This document shows positions 22,930-35,240 of a stretch of 64,000 nucleotides of DNA, piece after piece (position 1 is the stretch's first letter; every line of letters starts with the position of its first letter). The translations under genes were made by a program, and so were the position numbers. This stretch comes from Paralichthys olivaceus (lineage: Eukaryota; Chordata; Actinopteri; Pleuronectiformes; Paralichthyidae), in NCBI RefSeq assembly GCF_024713975.1, contig NC_091112.1:1902001-1966000 (forward strand). Direction: 5' to 3'. The notes under the pieces were generated by a model, which worked only from the letters and a program-made list of their open reading frames with translations, did no database searches and was not told where the DNA came from.

Positions 22930-23790
22930 GTTTATGGACGTTTGCACTGGAACAAGAAGCAGTGTCACCACATTCTCCCCCTTACACTGGGAGTTCACTG
23001 ATTATTCATCACTCACATCATAAACTGATCGTCAGGGTCAGACATTTATCAAAATACAAATAACACATATTAAAAACTACTGACAAATATGAAATATAAA
23101 TGGTGGCATCGATTAAATTTGATCTTTTAGTCAAAATAAGAAATGTGAACTTACCTCTGATGAAATGTTTGTTAAAATATTGGTAAATCAAATAAGGATT
23201 GTTACTTTTACTGAGTATATTGTCTTATCGACCACTCAGACACTTTACCGTTCACATTCAGTCACATTCACTCGTTCACAAAGTGTTTTTTCTGTCACAT
23301 GTCAATCACACACATTGTCCACTGAGCTGTCAGGGGTAGTTTTCGTGTCTGTGAACGATCCGCTCTACCTCCTGAGCCACAGCCGCCAACATATGCAACT
23401 GCAGATCCAGAATCTCTGTCCTGTATTCAACCTGAACACTCAGCTTCATGACGTGAGGCCACGTTTCCCCTGATGAGACGTGAGAGGTGTCACATCACAA
23501 ACTTACTATTTTGTGTTTTGCCGTCATAAATTCAGCAACTTTACAAATTTAACAAAGTAAAGTTAGTTGAATAAAATACTTTTACTACGTTTACAAAATG
23601 CATTAAGTTTTCTTTGTTTGTTATATTTTTAGAAATTGCAGAAAACGCAATTCCAAGTTTTGATTTTTACAGTGTAGAAAGTGAACGTTGACGTGTTGGG
23701 TTTTTATAAATGAATGTTAAATGAAGCTGCTTTGCTGTTTCATTCCTTTTGTGTTTTGAATAAAGTCCCTGATACTCTCTTGGATTTCTG
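22930..23790 (+). other. 3' UTR exon and polyadenylation signal, copy 3
   Basis: Acceptor before 22,930; AATAAA at 23759-23764. Length is intermediate between copy 1 and copies 2, 4 and 5, with its own internal deletion near 23,120-23,220. Confidence 0.7.
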
Positions 23791-23904
23791 TCTCTTTGTG
23801 ATTCAATGTGTAGAAAAGATGAACACGTCTGTGAAAGTTCAAATTGCCCACTTGTAAAATAATATCACAAACTAATTCAGGGTTGACTTGTGACCCACAT
23901 CTGG

Positions 23905-24005
23905 TGACCAGAACTTTACTTTCACTTCCGTTAATTACCTCAGTTGGTTTACCTGGATTTAAGTGACGTAGAGGCTGATCCTGAATTCTCATTGGCTCAG
24001 ATGAT
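23905..24005 (+). promoter_or_regulatory. MHC class I promoter module, copy 4 (altered X2)
   Basis: ISRE-like block at about 23,912-23,929 and an inverted CCAAT near 23,989-23,999. The X2/CRE-like site reads TGACGTA (23,964-23,970) instead of TGACGTC, as in copy 5. It is closely spaced after the copy 3 polyadenylation signal, as for copy 2. Confidence 0.68.
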
Positions 24006-24131
24006 GTCCCCTCCTCTCCGTGTGTCCTCTCATCTCGTTGTTTTTGTCTCTGGAGCCACAGTCCGTCTCTCTGTGGACAGAAGACCTCATCTACCTTCAG
24101 TCCAGCAAAGAGAAATATAGCACCGCTCACA

Positions 24132-25670
24132 ATGCACACTTTACTTTTCCTGCTTCTACTGGCAGGAACACACAGCGCGACGGCAAGTGAGTTCTAGTTT
24201 CTACTTGATTTGATTTGATTTGAAATGAAAGACAAATGCTCCGTGTATTTAAAAGACACTTCAATGATTTGAAGGTCTGTTGTAATGTTGGATGTTTGGT
24301 TCCTTCAGATTTTAGAAGTTGAATAAAGTTTCAAAGAGCTGATTTCAAAGTTCATGTTAGTAAATGTCATGGATCTCATGTAAGAAGGAAAGCTTCTGTT
24401 CTCTTTCTGAAAAGCTGAACTGAAAAGTGACTTTTCTTTTTCTTTCTTCTGATCCGGACCATTAGTTGATTTCGTCCTTTGATCAGAACCATTAAGATCG
24501 ACACGGTCCGAGCTGGTTCTGGACAAAATGACGCAACGATTCTGCAAAAAGTCCAACAGACTCCGATAAATCAAGAAACAGTGAAACACGAAGCAACGTT
24601 TCAACTCAGCGAGAAAACCAAGAGTTTCTTGTCTGTTCTAAACATTATGAACTTGATTATTTCACTGAGTTCTTCATGACGTGTCTCGTGTTTCATGTTG
24701 GTTTATAAAAAGTTGTGGAGAAATAACAGGTTCAGTCTGTTGATATGAATCAAGACTGTTATTGATGTAAATACATATATTTGAACATCTGTTTAATGGT
24801 TGATGGTTCATTTCCCATCAAACACCTCAATTATTCATCTAAACTGGCTCAACTGACAAATAAGGCGACGACTCAGTTCTGGTTTTTATTGTGGTCAGTT
24901 GGTGGCGCTGTTTCCATAGATACAGAAAGTGCTGAGGACAAACAGCTTCCTGCTTTGTTGGTTCAATATTCAACCTCATTTAGGCATAAAGACCGTGAGT
25001 AACATGACTGACATGACACATTACTAATGAATGATCTGTTATCAATGTGACCTCCTACTCCAATACCATCAACACAAATTATTACTAACACACAACACAA
25101 ATTCATCTAGAATGTAAATGATAGAAGTGAAAAGAAGCAGGGAGACAAAGACTCATGATGAGGCTGCCTCCATAATGAAGAAATGACAGATGTCTGTTCA
25201 TACTTTCTAATGTGATCACATCTGCACTAAAGCCTGACTGCTTGATATGAGTCTGTCTCAGATATGAAGGTATCAGTGTTTGTGTTGGTCCATATGCACC
25301 AATTTCATTTGTGCACAATAAACAAAGAAGATGTGCATTTATCTTTAAATTTTAAAACAGGGATAAAAACATACATGTTTATTTTCTTCATTCAAGTTCT
25401 GTTTGGTCATATTTGTGTTTTCTTTGTATTATTATTACAGTTCTAGTTATTTATCATGAATCTGATGGTTTAACATTTAAACATAAAGTCTCAGTTACAT
25501 GTCTTTGTCATAAGTATTTGACATTAACATCTTTGGAATCAGTGCCAAACATACATATTAAAAAATCTACATTCTATACATTTAAAACACAGTCAAGCCC
25601 TTCCTGTAACAACGTCACACTTTGTTTTGTTAGCTGGGTCCAGTATAAATGTATATGTGTATATATGGAG

Positions 25671-25717
<47 letters not shown>

Positions 25718-26419
25718 GACTGAGAGAAACCACTAACAGCTCATATGTTGTGTTCAAAATGTTCATGATTTCACAATTTGAATTTTGAATATGATAATGA
25801 GGACTTTCAGAATAAATGTCTCATGTAGTAACTGGAAATTGAAGTAGTTTTCACTTCACATTAAATTCTCTGCAGTAGAAAATATTATTTTCTCATATTA
25901 AATCTTTGAGTCGTTAGATTGAATCCATGTTTAAGACGTAGAATTCAAAGTAAAGAGTGTCTGGACTCTGGAGCAGACGTTTTATCTCTCAATGTATTTT
26001 TGTGTTTGTTTACCACACAACAGAGATGCTGAAGTTGTGTTGAATGTACTTCATGTCTTCTTGACTCTGAGTGCAGTGATTTATTAAACATTCTGAAAAC
26101 TAAAGTCACTTTAACTTTTTCTTGCAGGGACTCACTCTATTAATTATTTCTTCACTGCGTCCCCTCAAGTCCCAAACTTTCCAGAGTTTGTGGTTGTTGG
26201 TTATGTTGATGAAGTTCAGATCAGTCACTATGACAGCAACACAATGAAAACAGAACTGAAACAGGACTGGCTGTGGAAGGCAACAAATTCAGAGTTCTGG
26301 GAGAGGTTTACTCAGTACCTTTTGGGTTACCAGCAGGACTTCAAAGCCAACATTGAAATCTTAAAGGCACTCTTCAAGCAGACTGAAGGTTTGTTTACGT
26401 TTCACTCTCTAATAATAAC

Positions 26420-26486
<67 letters not shown>

Positions 26487-27331
26487 ACACTCACATTTTC
26501 ATTTATTTGATTTGATCTCAAATATTTACTAATTAATCAAACATGTGATCAATAGATTTTAATTTTTTTAACAAGTAAAAATCTGAAATGTTTTGTGAAG
26601 TTTCTTAAATATTAGAGTTTGTTGCTTCTCTTACTTTCTGATGAATTAAATACAGTGACAGACATTTTCACTACTTTCTGATATTTGCTTCAGTTTAAAC
26701 AAGTGATTGATTCATTAACAAAATCCAGAATCAACAACAAGCAGAATGATTAGTTTGAACCTGAAATATATCAAATCAACAGTAGAGCAGCAGATTCATG
26801 TCACTGTGCTGACCACAGTGTGTCCACAAAATAAGACACACACCAGAGAATCACACGTTAGATTAGATTTACCCAAACACAGTGTCAAAGCCAGAAGACA
26901 TTTATATAGTGTAGTGCTGAAGAAGACATTTATTACTGGATCAGCAGAAAATAATCTTTATCAACAACTGTGAATTTGGTGTGAGCAGTAAACTGTGTGG
27001 ATGGATGTGTTATGGGTCAGAGAAGAACTTTAAATTCAGCTGCAGATCAGGAGCTGATCCAGGAATATTTTCTATCTCTTTAGCTTTTTCAACATTTTCC
27101 TTGATTTCCCAGAGTAACTCATGGATCTTGTTCAAAAATAAGATGTTCAGTGACTGATATTTATGAGTTTGTGCAACTTGGTCATAAAAACGTGTCTCTA
27201 GTGAATTTAAATGTGTTTTCATGAGGTGAGTGTTGGGCCTTGGTGGAGGTTTGTACTGGACTGAGTGATGTTCTAGTTTGATGCTACAGAAACCTGAGTG
27301 TGTGTGTGTGTGTGTGTGTGAGTGTGTGTGT

Positions 27332-27411
<80 letters not shown>

Positions 27412-27876
27412 TGAAGATGTGTAATAACCGCTCAGATCTCTGTCTCTCTCTCAGGTGTCCACATTTTCCAGGCCATGGCTGGCTGTGAATGGGACGATGA
27501 GACTGGAGAAGTTAAAGGTTATCTTCAGGGTGGTTATGATGGAGAAGACTTGATATCATTGGACCTGGAGACAGAGACGTGGATCGCTCATAGACCACAG
27601 GCTGTTATCATCAAACTGCAGTTGGATAATGATAAAACTCAACTTGCAGATTTTAAGAACACCTTAACCCAGGTGTGTCCTGACTGGCTGAAGATTTTCG
27701 TGGAGCATGGGAAGAGCTCTCTGCTGAGAACAGGTGAAATCACATAACCTCCATGAACATGATGTTCCTCTTTCATTTCTTACTCTGTGGCATCACAGTG
27801 AACGAGAGCAGATACACAGACACCTGCTGTGACTCAGTTTGTTCACTTTCTATCATCATTGCTCTCTCTCCTTCCC

Positions 27877-27919
<43 letters not shown>

Positions 27920-30900
27920 TGTCTGTCTCTCTCTCTCTCTCTCAATTCAATAAGCTTTATTGGCATGACTGTGTATTACGATATTGCCAAAGTGTTATAA
28001 TATAAAAATAAAATAATATAAAACAATGTATTATTTTAGCAAAATAATAAATTATACATCAATTAAAACTATACTTTACATCAATAAAACTATACTATAC
28101 ATGAATAAAACTATACTATACATGAATAAAACTATACTATATATCAATTTAAAAAAGGTGTGTATCATACAGAGGTAATTATTACAGAACAGTATCTATC
28201 TAATGATCAGTATTTTCATCAGTGAGCTGGTTGTTGTGCAGCTTTTCTCTTCTCCTGTGACAGACACTCACATATTTTACAGCTTCTACAGCAGTGGCAC
28301 TTTTTTCTCCCAGTAGATGATGTAGTAGTTTGGTCTGAGAGTTTGTCAAAATTTGGGGTTGTGTGTGTAAAGTGAGTGTAGAGCTGTGTTCTGATGTCTG
28401 TGTATGCGTCACAGTGCAGCAGGAAGTGCTGCTCTGTCTCTACCTGTCTGTGCGGACAGTGCAGATACAGCCACGTCTGTCTGTGTCGGCCTCTCTCTAA
28501 GGCCAGGCTGTGGTTGCTGAGTCTGTACATAGTCAACGTTTTCCTCAGTCTGGGGTCAGTGACAGAGCTCAGATAATCTGCCATGGAGTATTGTCTGTTT
28601 AGGGACAAATAGCATTGGGGTTTGCTTTGGGTTTTGGTTGCAGATGTCCAATAGTTGATGGAATTGTCTTTTTCTTTAGTTATAATTTGGTGGGGCCGGA
28701 TTGTGTGAGGACGGTCTGGGTGCCCTGTGCTGTTGGAGCTGAGCCGGTGGACCAGCTGGCTGAGAAAGAAAAATCTCTCTCTCTCTCTCTCTCTCTCCTT
28801 CTCCTTCTCTCTCTCTCTCACTGCTCTTTTTATGCCTCTGCTCTGGCGACACCTAGTGGTCGTTGGCATTATGTTCTGGGGTCGTCCGTCCGTCCCATCA
28901 CTGTGAACACGATATCTCCAGAATGTCATTAGAGAATTTCCTCAGATTTGGTGCAAACATTCACTTTGACTCAAGAATTAACTCACTGGATTTTTGTAGC
29001 CAAAGGTCAAAGGTCAAGGTCACGGTGGCCTCACAAAGTATGTTTATGTTTTTCTTGAACATGATGTCATCAGATCAGCTTCAGATTTGGTACAAACGTT
29101 CACTTGGACTCAGAGATCGATTAGTTATTGATTAGATTTTGGAGCCTGAAGGTCAAAGGTCAAGGTCACAGTGACCTCATGTTACTGTGAATGTGTTAGA
29201 CCGCCCCTCAATTGAGACACAGCCCGAGTGTCCTCCCTCCTCACCCCCCGACTGACCTGCGCTCACTTTGCACTTTAACAAAAAATACCAACATGAACCA
29301 GAAGTTATCAGGACCTGTTCAGTACATGAGGTTTACTTTGTGTTTGTATAAAGAAAATAAATATCCTGATATAAAACTGTCACCTTTCAATAAATACTGT
29401 GATATTACTCTGACGTCATATCGTCCACCCAGTGTCTTTGCATCACTTCAGCCTCTGTCTCGCTCACATCTCACAGTTCTTCACTTGTCTCGTATATGAA
29501 CAGACATGACTGATGCTAAATCAATGGAATCAAACAGGAATGGTATTATTAGTATACAATACATTAGAATGACCCATAAACTGTCTTTCTTCTTTCTCCC
29601 CAGAGCTTCCCTCGATGTCTCTCCTCCAGAAGTCTCCCTCCTCTCCAGTCAGCTGCCACGCTACAGGTTTCTACCCCGACTCAGCCATGTTGTTCTGGAG
29701 GAAAGACGGAGAGGAGCTTCATGAGGACGTGTACGTCGGAGAGGTCCTCCCCAACCATGACGGGACCTTCCAGATGAGCACTGACCTGCAGGTTTCATCA
29801 ATCCCACCTGAAGACTGGAGGAGGTACGACTGTGTGTTCCAGATCTCTGGTGTGAAGGAGGACATCGTCAAAAGACTGGACAAAGACTCAGTGGAGTCCA
29901 ACAGAGGTGAGACTTGAGTCAGTGATGACGGTGGGAAACACACGTTTCATTTCCACTAACAGTCCTGCAGGTCATGTATGCTGACGTGTAGCAGGAGAAG
30001 TTTTCTCTCTGTTGGTTTTGGGTCATTCTCTTTCTTCAGTTTTTATCAATAAATTTAGATCAGTGTTAAAAACAACAGCAGGACAAAGAAACAGGTTGAT
30101 TGTGTGTGTTTGTTGTGTCTATTGTACAGGATTGTGGTTCAGGGAGATTGTTGTCGTCTAACCTGCTTCATCTGTTCACGTTGTGATGCTTTGTTTTTTT
30201 ATTCCACTCAACAGAGAAGCCCACTGACGTGACCACCACCACCACCACCATCATCGTCGCTGCAGTGGTCGCTCTCGCTGTCGTCCTCGCTGTCGCTGGA
30301 TTCATCGTGTACAGGAAGAGGAATGGTGAGAGACCAACACAGAAGCTTTGTCCAATATTTTTCTGGTGTTTTTATTTCAGAGTTTTTTAACGAATGCTTC
30401 GTCCGGATCAAACCTCATGAAACAAACTTCAGTTCCTCACACACCAACATCTGTTTCAAGAGCTGCAGGGTTCACACAAAGTTTTCTAACTTCACTCTGC
30501 ACCATAGACTGTTCATAAAAAGCTCCGCACACAACGTCCAGCACACAAACAATAAAAAGTGACAGTATATTGTGGATCGTTTGAGGAGGATCGCCACTAG
30601 AAAAAACAAAGACAAAATTCTGTTTGTTTTTTTAACTGTAATAACTGAAATTATTTGTATTTTCTTTTTATTTCAGCTGAATGTCCCCCATCTCGTAAGT
30701 AAAACTTCTATTTCTACTCTGTGTTCTTTTTATACTGATATGCTTTATTAGGACGTCACGTCACGTTGACACAGCAGCTGAAAGTACGAACATGTCCAGT
30801 TTTATAAAACACCCCCAACTCCTCTTTGCTCCACTTTTTATTGGTCCACACCGGCGCCAGTCAGGGAGGCGTTATGTTTTCAGGCTGTTCATCTGTTCGT

Positions 30901-31274
30901 CCCCATCTTGTGAACACGATATCTCAAGAATGCTTTGAGGGAATTTCTTCAAATTTGCCACAAATGCTCACTTAGGCCTTGTCCACACTACTGCCAATAT
31001 TTCTTTCAATGGATTTGAGGCTCCCCACAGGAACCTGACCCAGTGCAGGACTCTAGAAAAGCCTCCGTAGATTAAATAGGCTTCATTTTGTGCTGAAGAG
31101 AGTTTTCAGGACTGTTCCCTGCAGTGTTGGTTGTTTGTAATAAAAGTGTCTGTTCAGAGGAGGATGGTCTCATGATGTGTTTCTGACCTCACAGCTGGAA
31201 ATGATCCAAACGTCTTAATGCCTCTGAACCCAGATGGACAAGTTTCTAATCCTCCAAGTGAGACGTCCTCCTGA
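24132..31274 (+). CDS. MHC class I heavy chain, copy 4 (type B)
   Basis: This is a complete 368-aa class I chain. Exons are 24132-24186, 26128-26388, 27455-27733, 29604-29906, 30215-30325, 30677-30694 and 31195-31274. It is the most diverged groove of the array. Alpha1 starts THSINYF instead of THSLKYF. Position 59 is F (EFW), position 84 is L, and the N86 glycosylation site is lost (FKQTEG instead of FNQTEG). In alpha2, I143, Q146, L147 and T159 (KNTL) replace the usual T, K, W and Y, and 171 is F. Disulfide cysteines, the C1 domain, the transmembrane segment and the tail are intact. I infer a non-classical molecule. Intron 3 carries the LINE fragment with a still-open ORF2 C-terminus. Confidence 0.93.
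25674..25715. repeat. TA microsatellite, intron 1 of copy 4
   Basis: Longer TA tract than in copies 1, 3 and 5. Confidence 0.9.
26420..26492. repeat. CA microsatellite, intron 2 of copy 4
   Basis: About 30 CA units directly after the alpha1 donor region. Confidence 0.92.
26965..27260 (-). mobile_element. LINE 3'-end-like repeat fragment in intron 2 of copy 4
   Basis: Orthologous to 2,200-2,490 and nearly identical. Confidence 0.6.
27298..27410. repeat. TG microsatellite, intron 2 of copy 4
   Basis: Nearly pure GT tract before the alpha2 exon. Confidence 0.92.
27942..28773 (-). mobile_element. LINE ORF2 C-terminal fragment, intron 3 of copy 4
   Basis: Same insertion as in copy 2 (11,322-12,826), but the 21-bp minisatellite is only about 4 units (28,064-28,145). 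The ORF2 C-terminal frame on the - strand is uninterrupted from about 28,773 to 28,219, so the premature stop in copy 2 arose there. No 5' part or reverse-transcriptase core is present. Confidence 0.75.
28820..29185. repeat. Teleost dispersed repeat, intron 3 of copy 4
   Basis: Orthologous to 12,850-13,215, preceded by a CT tract. Confidence 0.75.
30840..31130. repeat. Dispersed repeat fragments in intron 6 of copy 4
   Basis: Orthologous to 4,950-5,240. Confidence 0.6.
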
Positions 31275-31637
31275 ACACAGTGAGTTGCTCCATATGTTCA
31301 ACAAAACTTAAACTAAGTACAAAGTAACACGTGTGTGATCATGTGTAAAACCTCTGTTTTAATTAGAATGAAAACAATCATTAGAGATTTTTAAGAGCAA
31401 GGCACAGATCAGAAACCTTCACGTTAACAGATTCAATGTTGAAATTAAAGCTCAAATATCAGCAGTGACACAACAATTCAAATGTTGATAAAACCATTTT
31501 TTTTTCCTGAGTAAAATTTGGTTTCACTGTTAAATGAGGGAATCGTGGAAATATTAGGTCTCAATACTGTAAATACATAAAATACGTGGCTTTGTGGAAC
31601 TGAACATTTAATCTTTCATTTTATTTTTTCACTTTAG

Positions 31638-32210
31638 GTTTATGGACGTTTGCACTGGAACAAGAAGCAGTGTCACCACATTCTCCCCCTTACACTGGGA
31701 GTTCACTGATTATTCATCACTCACATCATAAACTGATCGTCAGGGTCAGGGTTTTTTCGTGTCTGTGGACGATCCGCTCTACCTCCTGAGCCACAGCCGC
31801 CAACATATGCAACTGCAGATCCAGAATCTCTGTCCTGTATTCAACCTGAACACTCAGCTTCATGACGTGAGGCCACGTTTCCCCTGATGAGACGTGAGAG
31901 GTGTCACAGCACAAACTTACTATTTTGTGTTTTGTCACCATAAATTCAGCAACTTTACAAATGTAACAAAGTAAAGTTAGTTGAAGAAAATACTTTTACT
32001 ACGTTTACAAATGCATTAAATTTTATTTGTTCGTTATATTTTTAGAAATTGCAGAAAACGCAATTCCAAGTTTTCATTTTTACAGTGTAGAAAGTGAACG
32101 TTGACGTGTTGGGTTTTTATAAATGAATGTTAAATGAAGGTGCTTTGCTGTTTCATTCCTTTTGTACTTGTGTTTTGAATAAAGTCCCTGATACTCTCTT
32201 GGATTTCTGT
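31638..32210 (+). other. 3' UTR exon and polyadenylation signal, copy 4
   Basis: Acceptor before 31,638; AATAAA at 32178-32183. Shares the large UTR deletion with copies 2 and 5. Confidence 0.7.
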
Positions 32211-32674
32211 CTCTTTGTGATTCAATGTGTAGAAAAGTTGAACACATCTGTGAAAGTTCAAATGTTCATTATTGAGACACACTCACCTGGACAGGTCCAT
32301 CATATACAGTCAGACCAGACAACATGTGGATGTGAACCACTTCAGGTAATGATGTGACACTTCTGGTCTCCTTCTTGTGGCCCAAACAAAATGGATGTGA
32401 TTCTAAAGTTGCCCACTTGTAAAATAATATCACAAAACAAATTCAAGGTTGACTTGTGACCCAGATCTGGTGAAAAAGGAGCAGAACACCCAAGTGCCAT
32501 CATTCCCCACCGCATGTGGGCCGATGTGGGATGTGAGGGATGAAGGTCGAATCTGAACCAAAACAGTTTTCCTGTGTAGGATTGTTCATCAGATGAAAAC
32601 CACAAGTCATGAGCATGAATGATCCTGTGGTTGTGGACCTCTGCTCTTCATTCAACACAAACACATCCTCACGA

Positions 32675-32770
32675 CCAGAACTTTACTTTCACTTCCGTTA
32701 ATTACCTCAGTTGGTTCACCTGGATTTAAGTGACGTAGAGGCTGATCCTGAATTCTCATTGGCTCAGGTG
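32675..32770 (+). promoter_or_regulatory. MHC class I promoter module, copy 5 (altered X2)
   Basis: ISRE-like block near 32,679-32,696, TGACGTA at 32,731-32,737 and an inverted CCAAT near 32,755-32,765. The upstream spacing is the long form seen for copies 3 and 6. Confidence 0.68.
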
Positions 32771-32898
32771 ATGTCCCCTCCTCTCTGTGTGTCCTCTTAT
32801 CTCGTTGTTTTTGTCTCTGGAGCCACAGTCCGTCTCTCTGTGGACAGAAGACCTCATCTACCTTCAGTCCAGCAAAGAGAAATATAGCACCGCTCACA

Positions 32899-35160
32899 AT
32901 GCACACTTTACTTTTCCTGCTTCTACTGGCAGGAACACACAGCGCGACGGCAAGTGAGTTCTAGTTTCTACTTGATTTGATTTGAAATGAAAGACAAATG
33001 CTCCGTGTATTTAAAAGACACTTCAATGATTTGAAGGTCTGTTGTAATGTTGGATGTTTGGCTCCTTCAGATTTTAGAAGTTGAATAAAGTTTCAAAGAG
33101 CTGATTTCAAAGTTCATGTTAGTAAATGTCATGGATCTCATGTAAGAAGGAAAGCTTCTGTTCTCTTTCTGAAAAGCTGAACTGAAAAGTGACTTTTCTT
33201 TTTCTTTCTTCTGATCCGGACCATTAGTTGATTTCGTCCTTTGATCAGAACCATTAAGATCGACACGGTCCGAGCTGGTTCTGGACAAAATGACGCAACG
33301 ATTCTGCAAAAAGTCCAACAGACTCCGATAAATCAAGAAACAGTGAAACACGAAGCAACGTTTCAACTCAGCGAGAAAACCAAGAGTTTCTTGTCTGTTC
33401 TAAACATTATGAACTTGATTATTTCACTGAGTTCTTCATGACGTGTCTCGTGTTTCATGTTGGTTTATAAAAAGTTGTGGAGAAATAACAGGTTCAGTCT
33501 GTTGATATGAATCAAGACTGTTATTGATGTAAATACATATATTTGAACATCTGTTTAATGGTTGATGATTCATTTCCCATCAAACACCTCAATTATTCAT
33601 CTAAACTGGCTCAACTGACAAATAAGGCGACGACTCAGTTCTGGTTTTTATTGTGGTCAGTTGGTGGCGCTGTTTCCATAGATACAGAAAGTGCTGAGGA
33701 CAAACAGCTTCCTGCTTTGTTGGTTCAATATTCAACCTCATTTAGGCATAAAGACCGTGAGTAACATGACTGACATGACACATTACTAATGAATGATCTG
33801 TTATCAATGTGACCTCCTACTCCAATACCATCAACACAAATTATTACTAACACACAACACAAATTCATCTAGAATGTAAATGATAGAAGTGAAAAGAAGC
33901 AGGGAGACAAAGACTCATGATGAGGCTGCCTCCATAATGAAGAAATGACAGATGTCTGTTCATACTTTCTAATGTGATCACATCTGCACTAAAGCCTGAC
34001 TGCTTGATATGAGTCTGTCTCAGATATGAAGGTATCAGTGTTTGTGTTGGTCCATATGCACCAATTTCATTTGTGCACAATAAACAAAGAAGATGTGCAT
34101 TTATCTTTACATTTTAAAACAGGGATAAAAAACATACATGTTTATTTTCTTCATTCAAGTTCTGTTTGGTAATATTTGTGTTTTCTTTGTATCATTATTA
34201 CAGTTCTAGTTATTTATCATGAATCTGATGGTTTAACATTTAAACATAAAGTCTCAGTTACATGTCTTTGTCATAAGTATTTGACATTAACATCTTTGGA
34301 ATCAGTGCCAAACATACATATTAAAAAATCTACATTCTATACATTTAAAACACAGTCAAGCCCTTCCTGTAACAACGTCACACTTTGTTTTGTTAGCTGG
34401 GTCCAGTATAAATGTATATGTGTATATATGGAGGAATATATATATATATTTATATATAGACTGAGAGAAACCACTAACAGCTCATATGTTGTGTTCAAAA
34501 TGTTCATGATTTCACAATCTGAATTTTGAATATGATAATGAGGACTTTCAGAATAAATGTCTCATGTAGTAACTGGAAATTGAAGTAGTTTTCACTTCAC
34601 ATTAAATTCTCTGCAGTAGAAAATATTATTTTCTCATATTGAATCTTTGAGTCGTTAGATTGAATCCATGTTTAAGACGTAGAATTCAAAGTAAAGAGTG
34701 TCTGGACTCTGGAGCAGACGTTTTATCTCTCAATGTATTTTTGTGTTTGTTAACCACACAACAGAGATGCTGAAGTTGTGTTGAATGTGCTTCATGTCTT
34801 CTTGACTCTGAGTGCAGTGATTTATTAAACATTCTGAAAACTAAAGTCACTTTAACTTTTTCTTGCAGGGACTCACTCTCTGAAGTATTTCTTCACTGTG
34901 TCCCCTCAAGTCCCAAACTTTCCAGAGTTTGTGGCTGTTGGTTATGTTGATGAAGTTCAGATCAGTCACTATGACAGCAACACAAAGAAAGTAGAACTCA
35001 AACAGGACTGGATGTTGAAGGCAACAGATTCAGAGTTCTGGAAGGGGTTGACTCAGTACTTTTTGGGTCACCAGCAGGACTTCAAAGTCTACATTGAAAT
35101 CTTAAAGGCACTCTTCAACCAGACTGAAGGTTTGTTTACGTTTCACTCTCTAATAATAAC

Positions 35161-35240
<80 letters not shown>

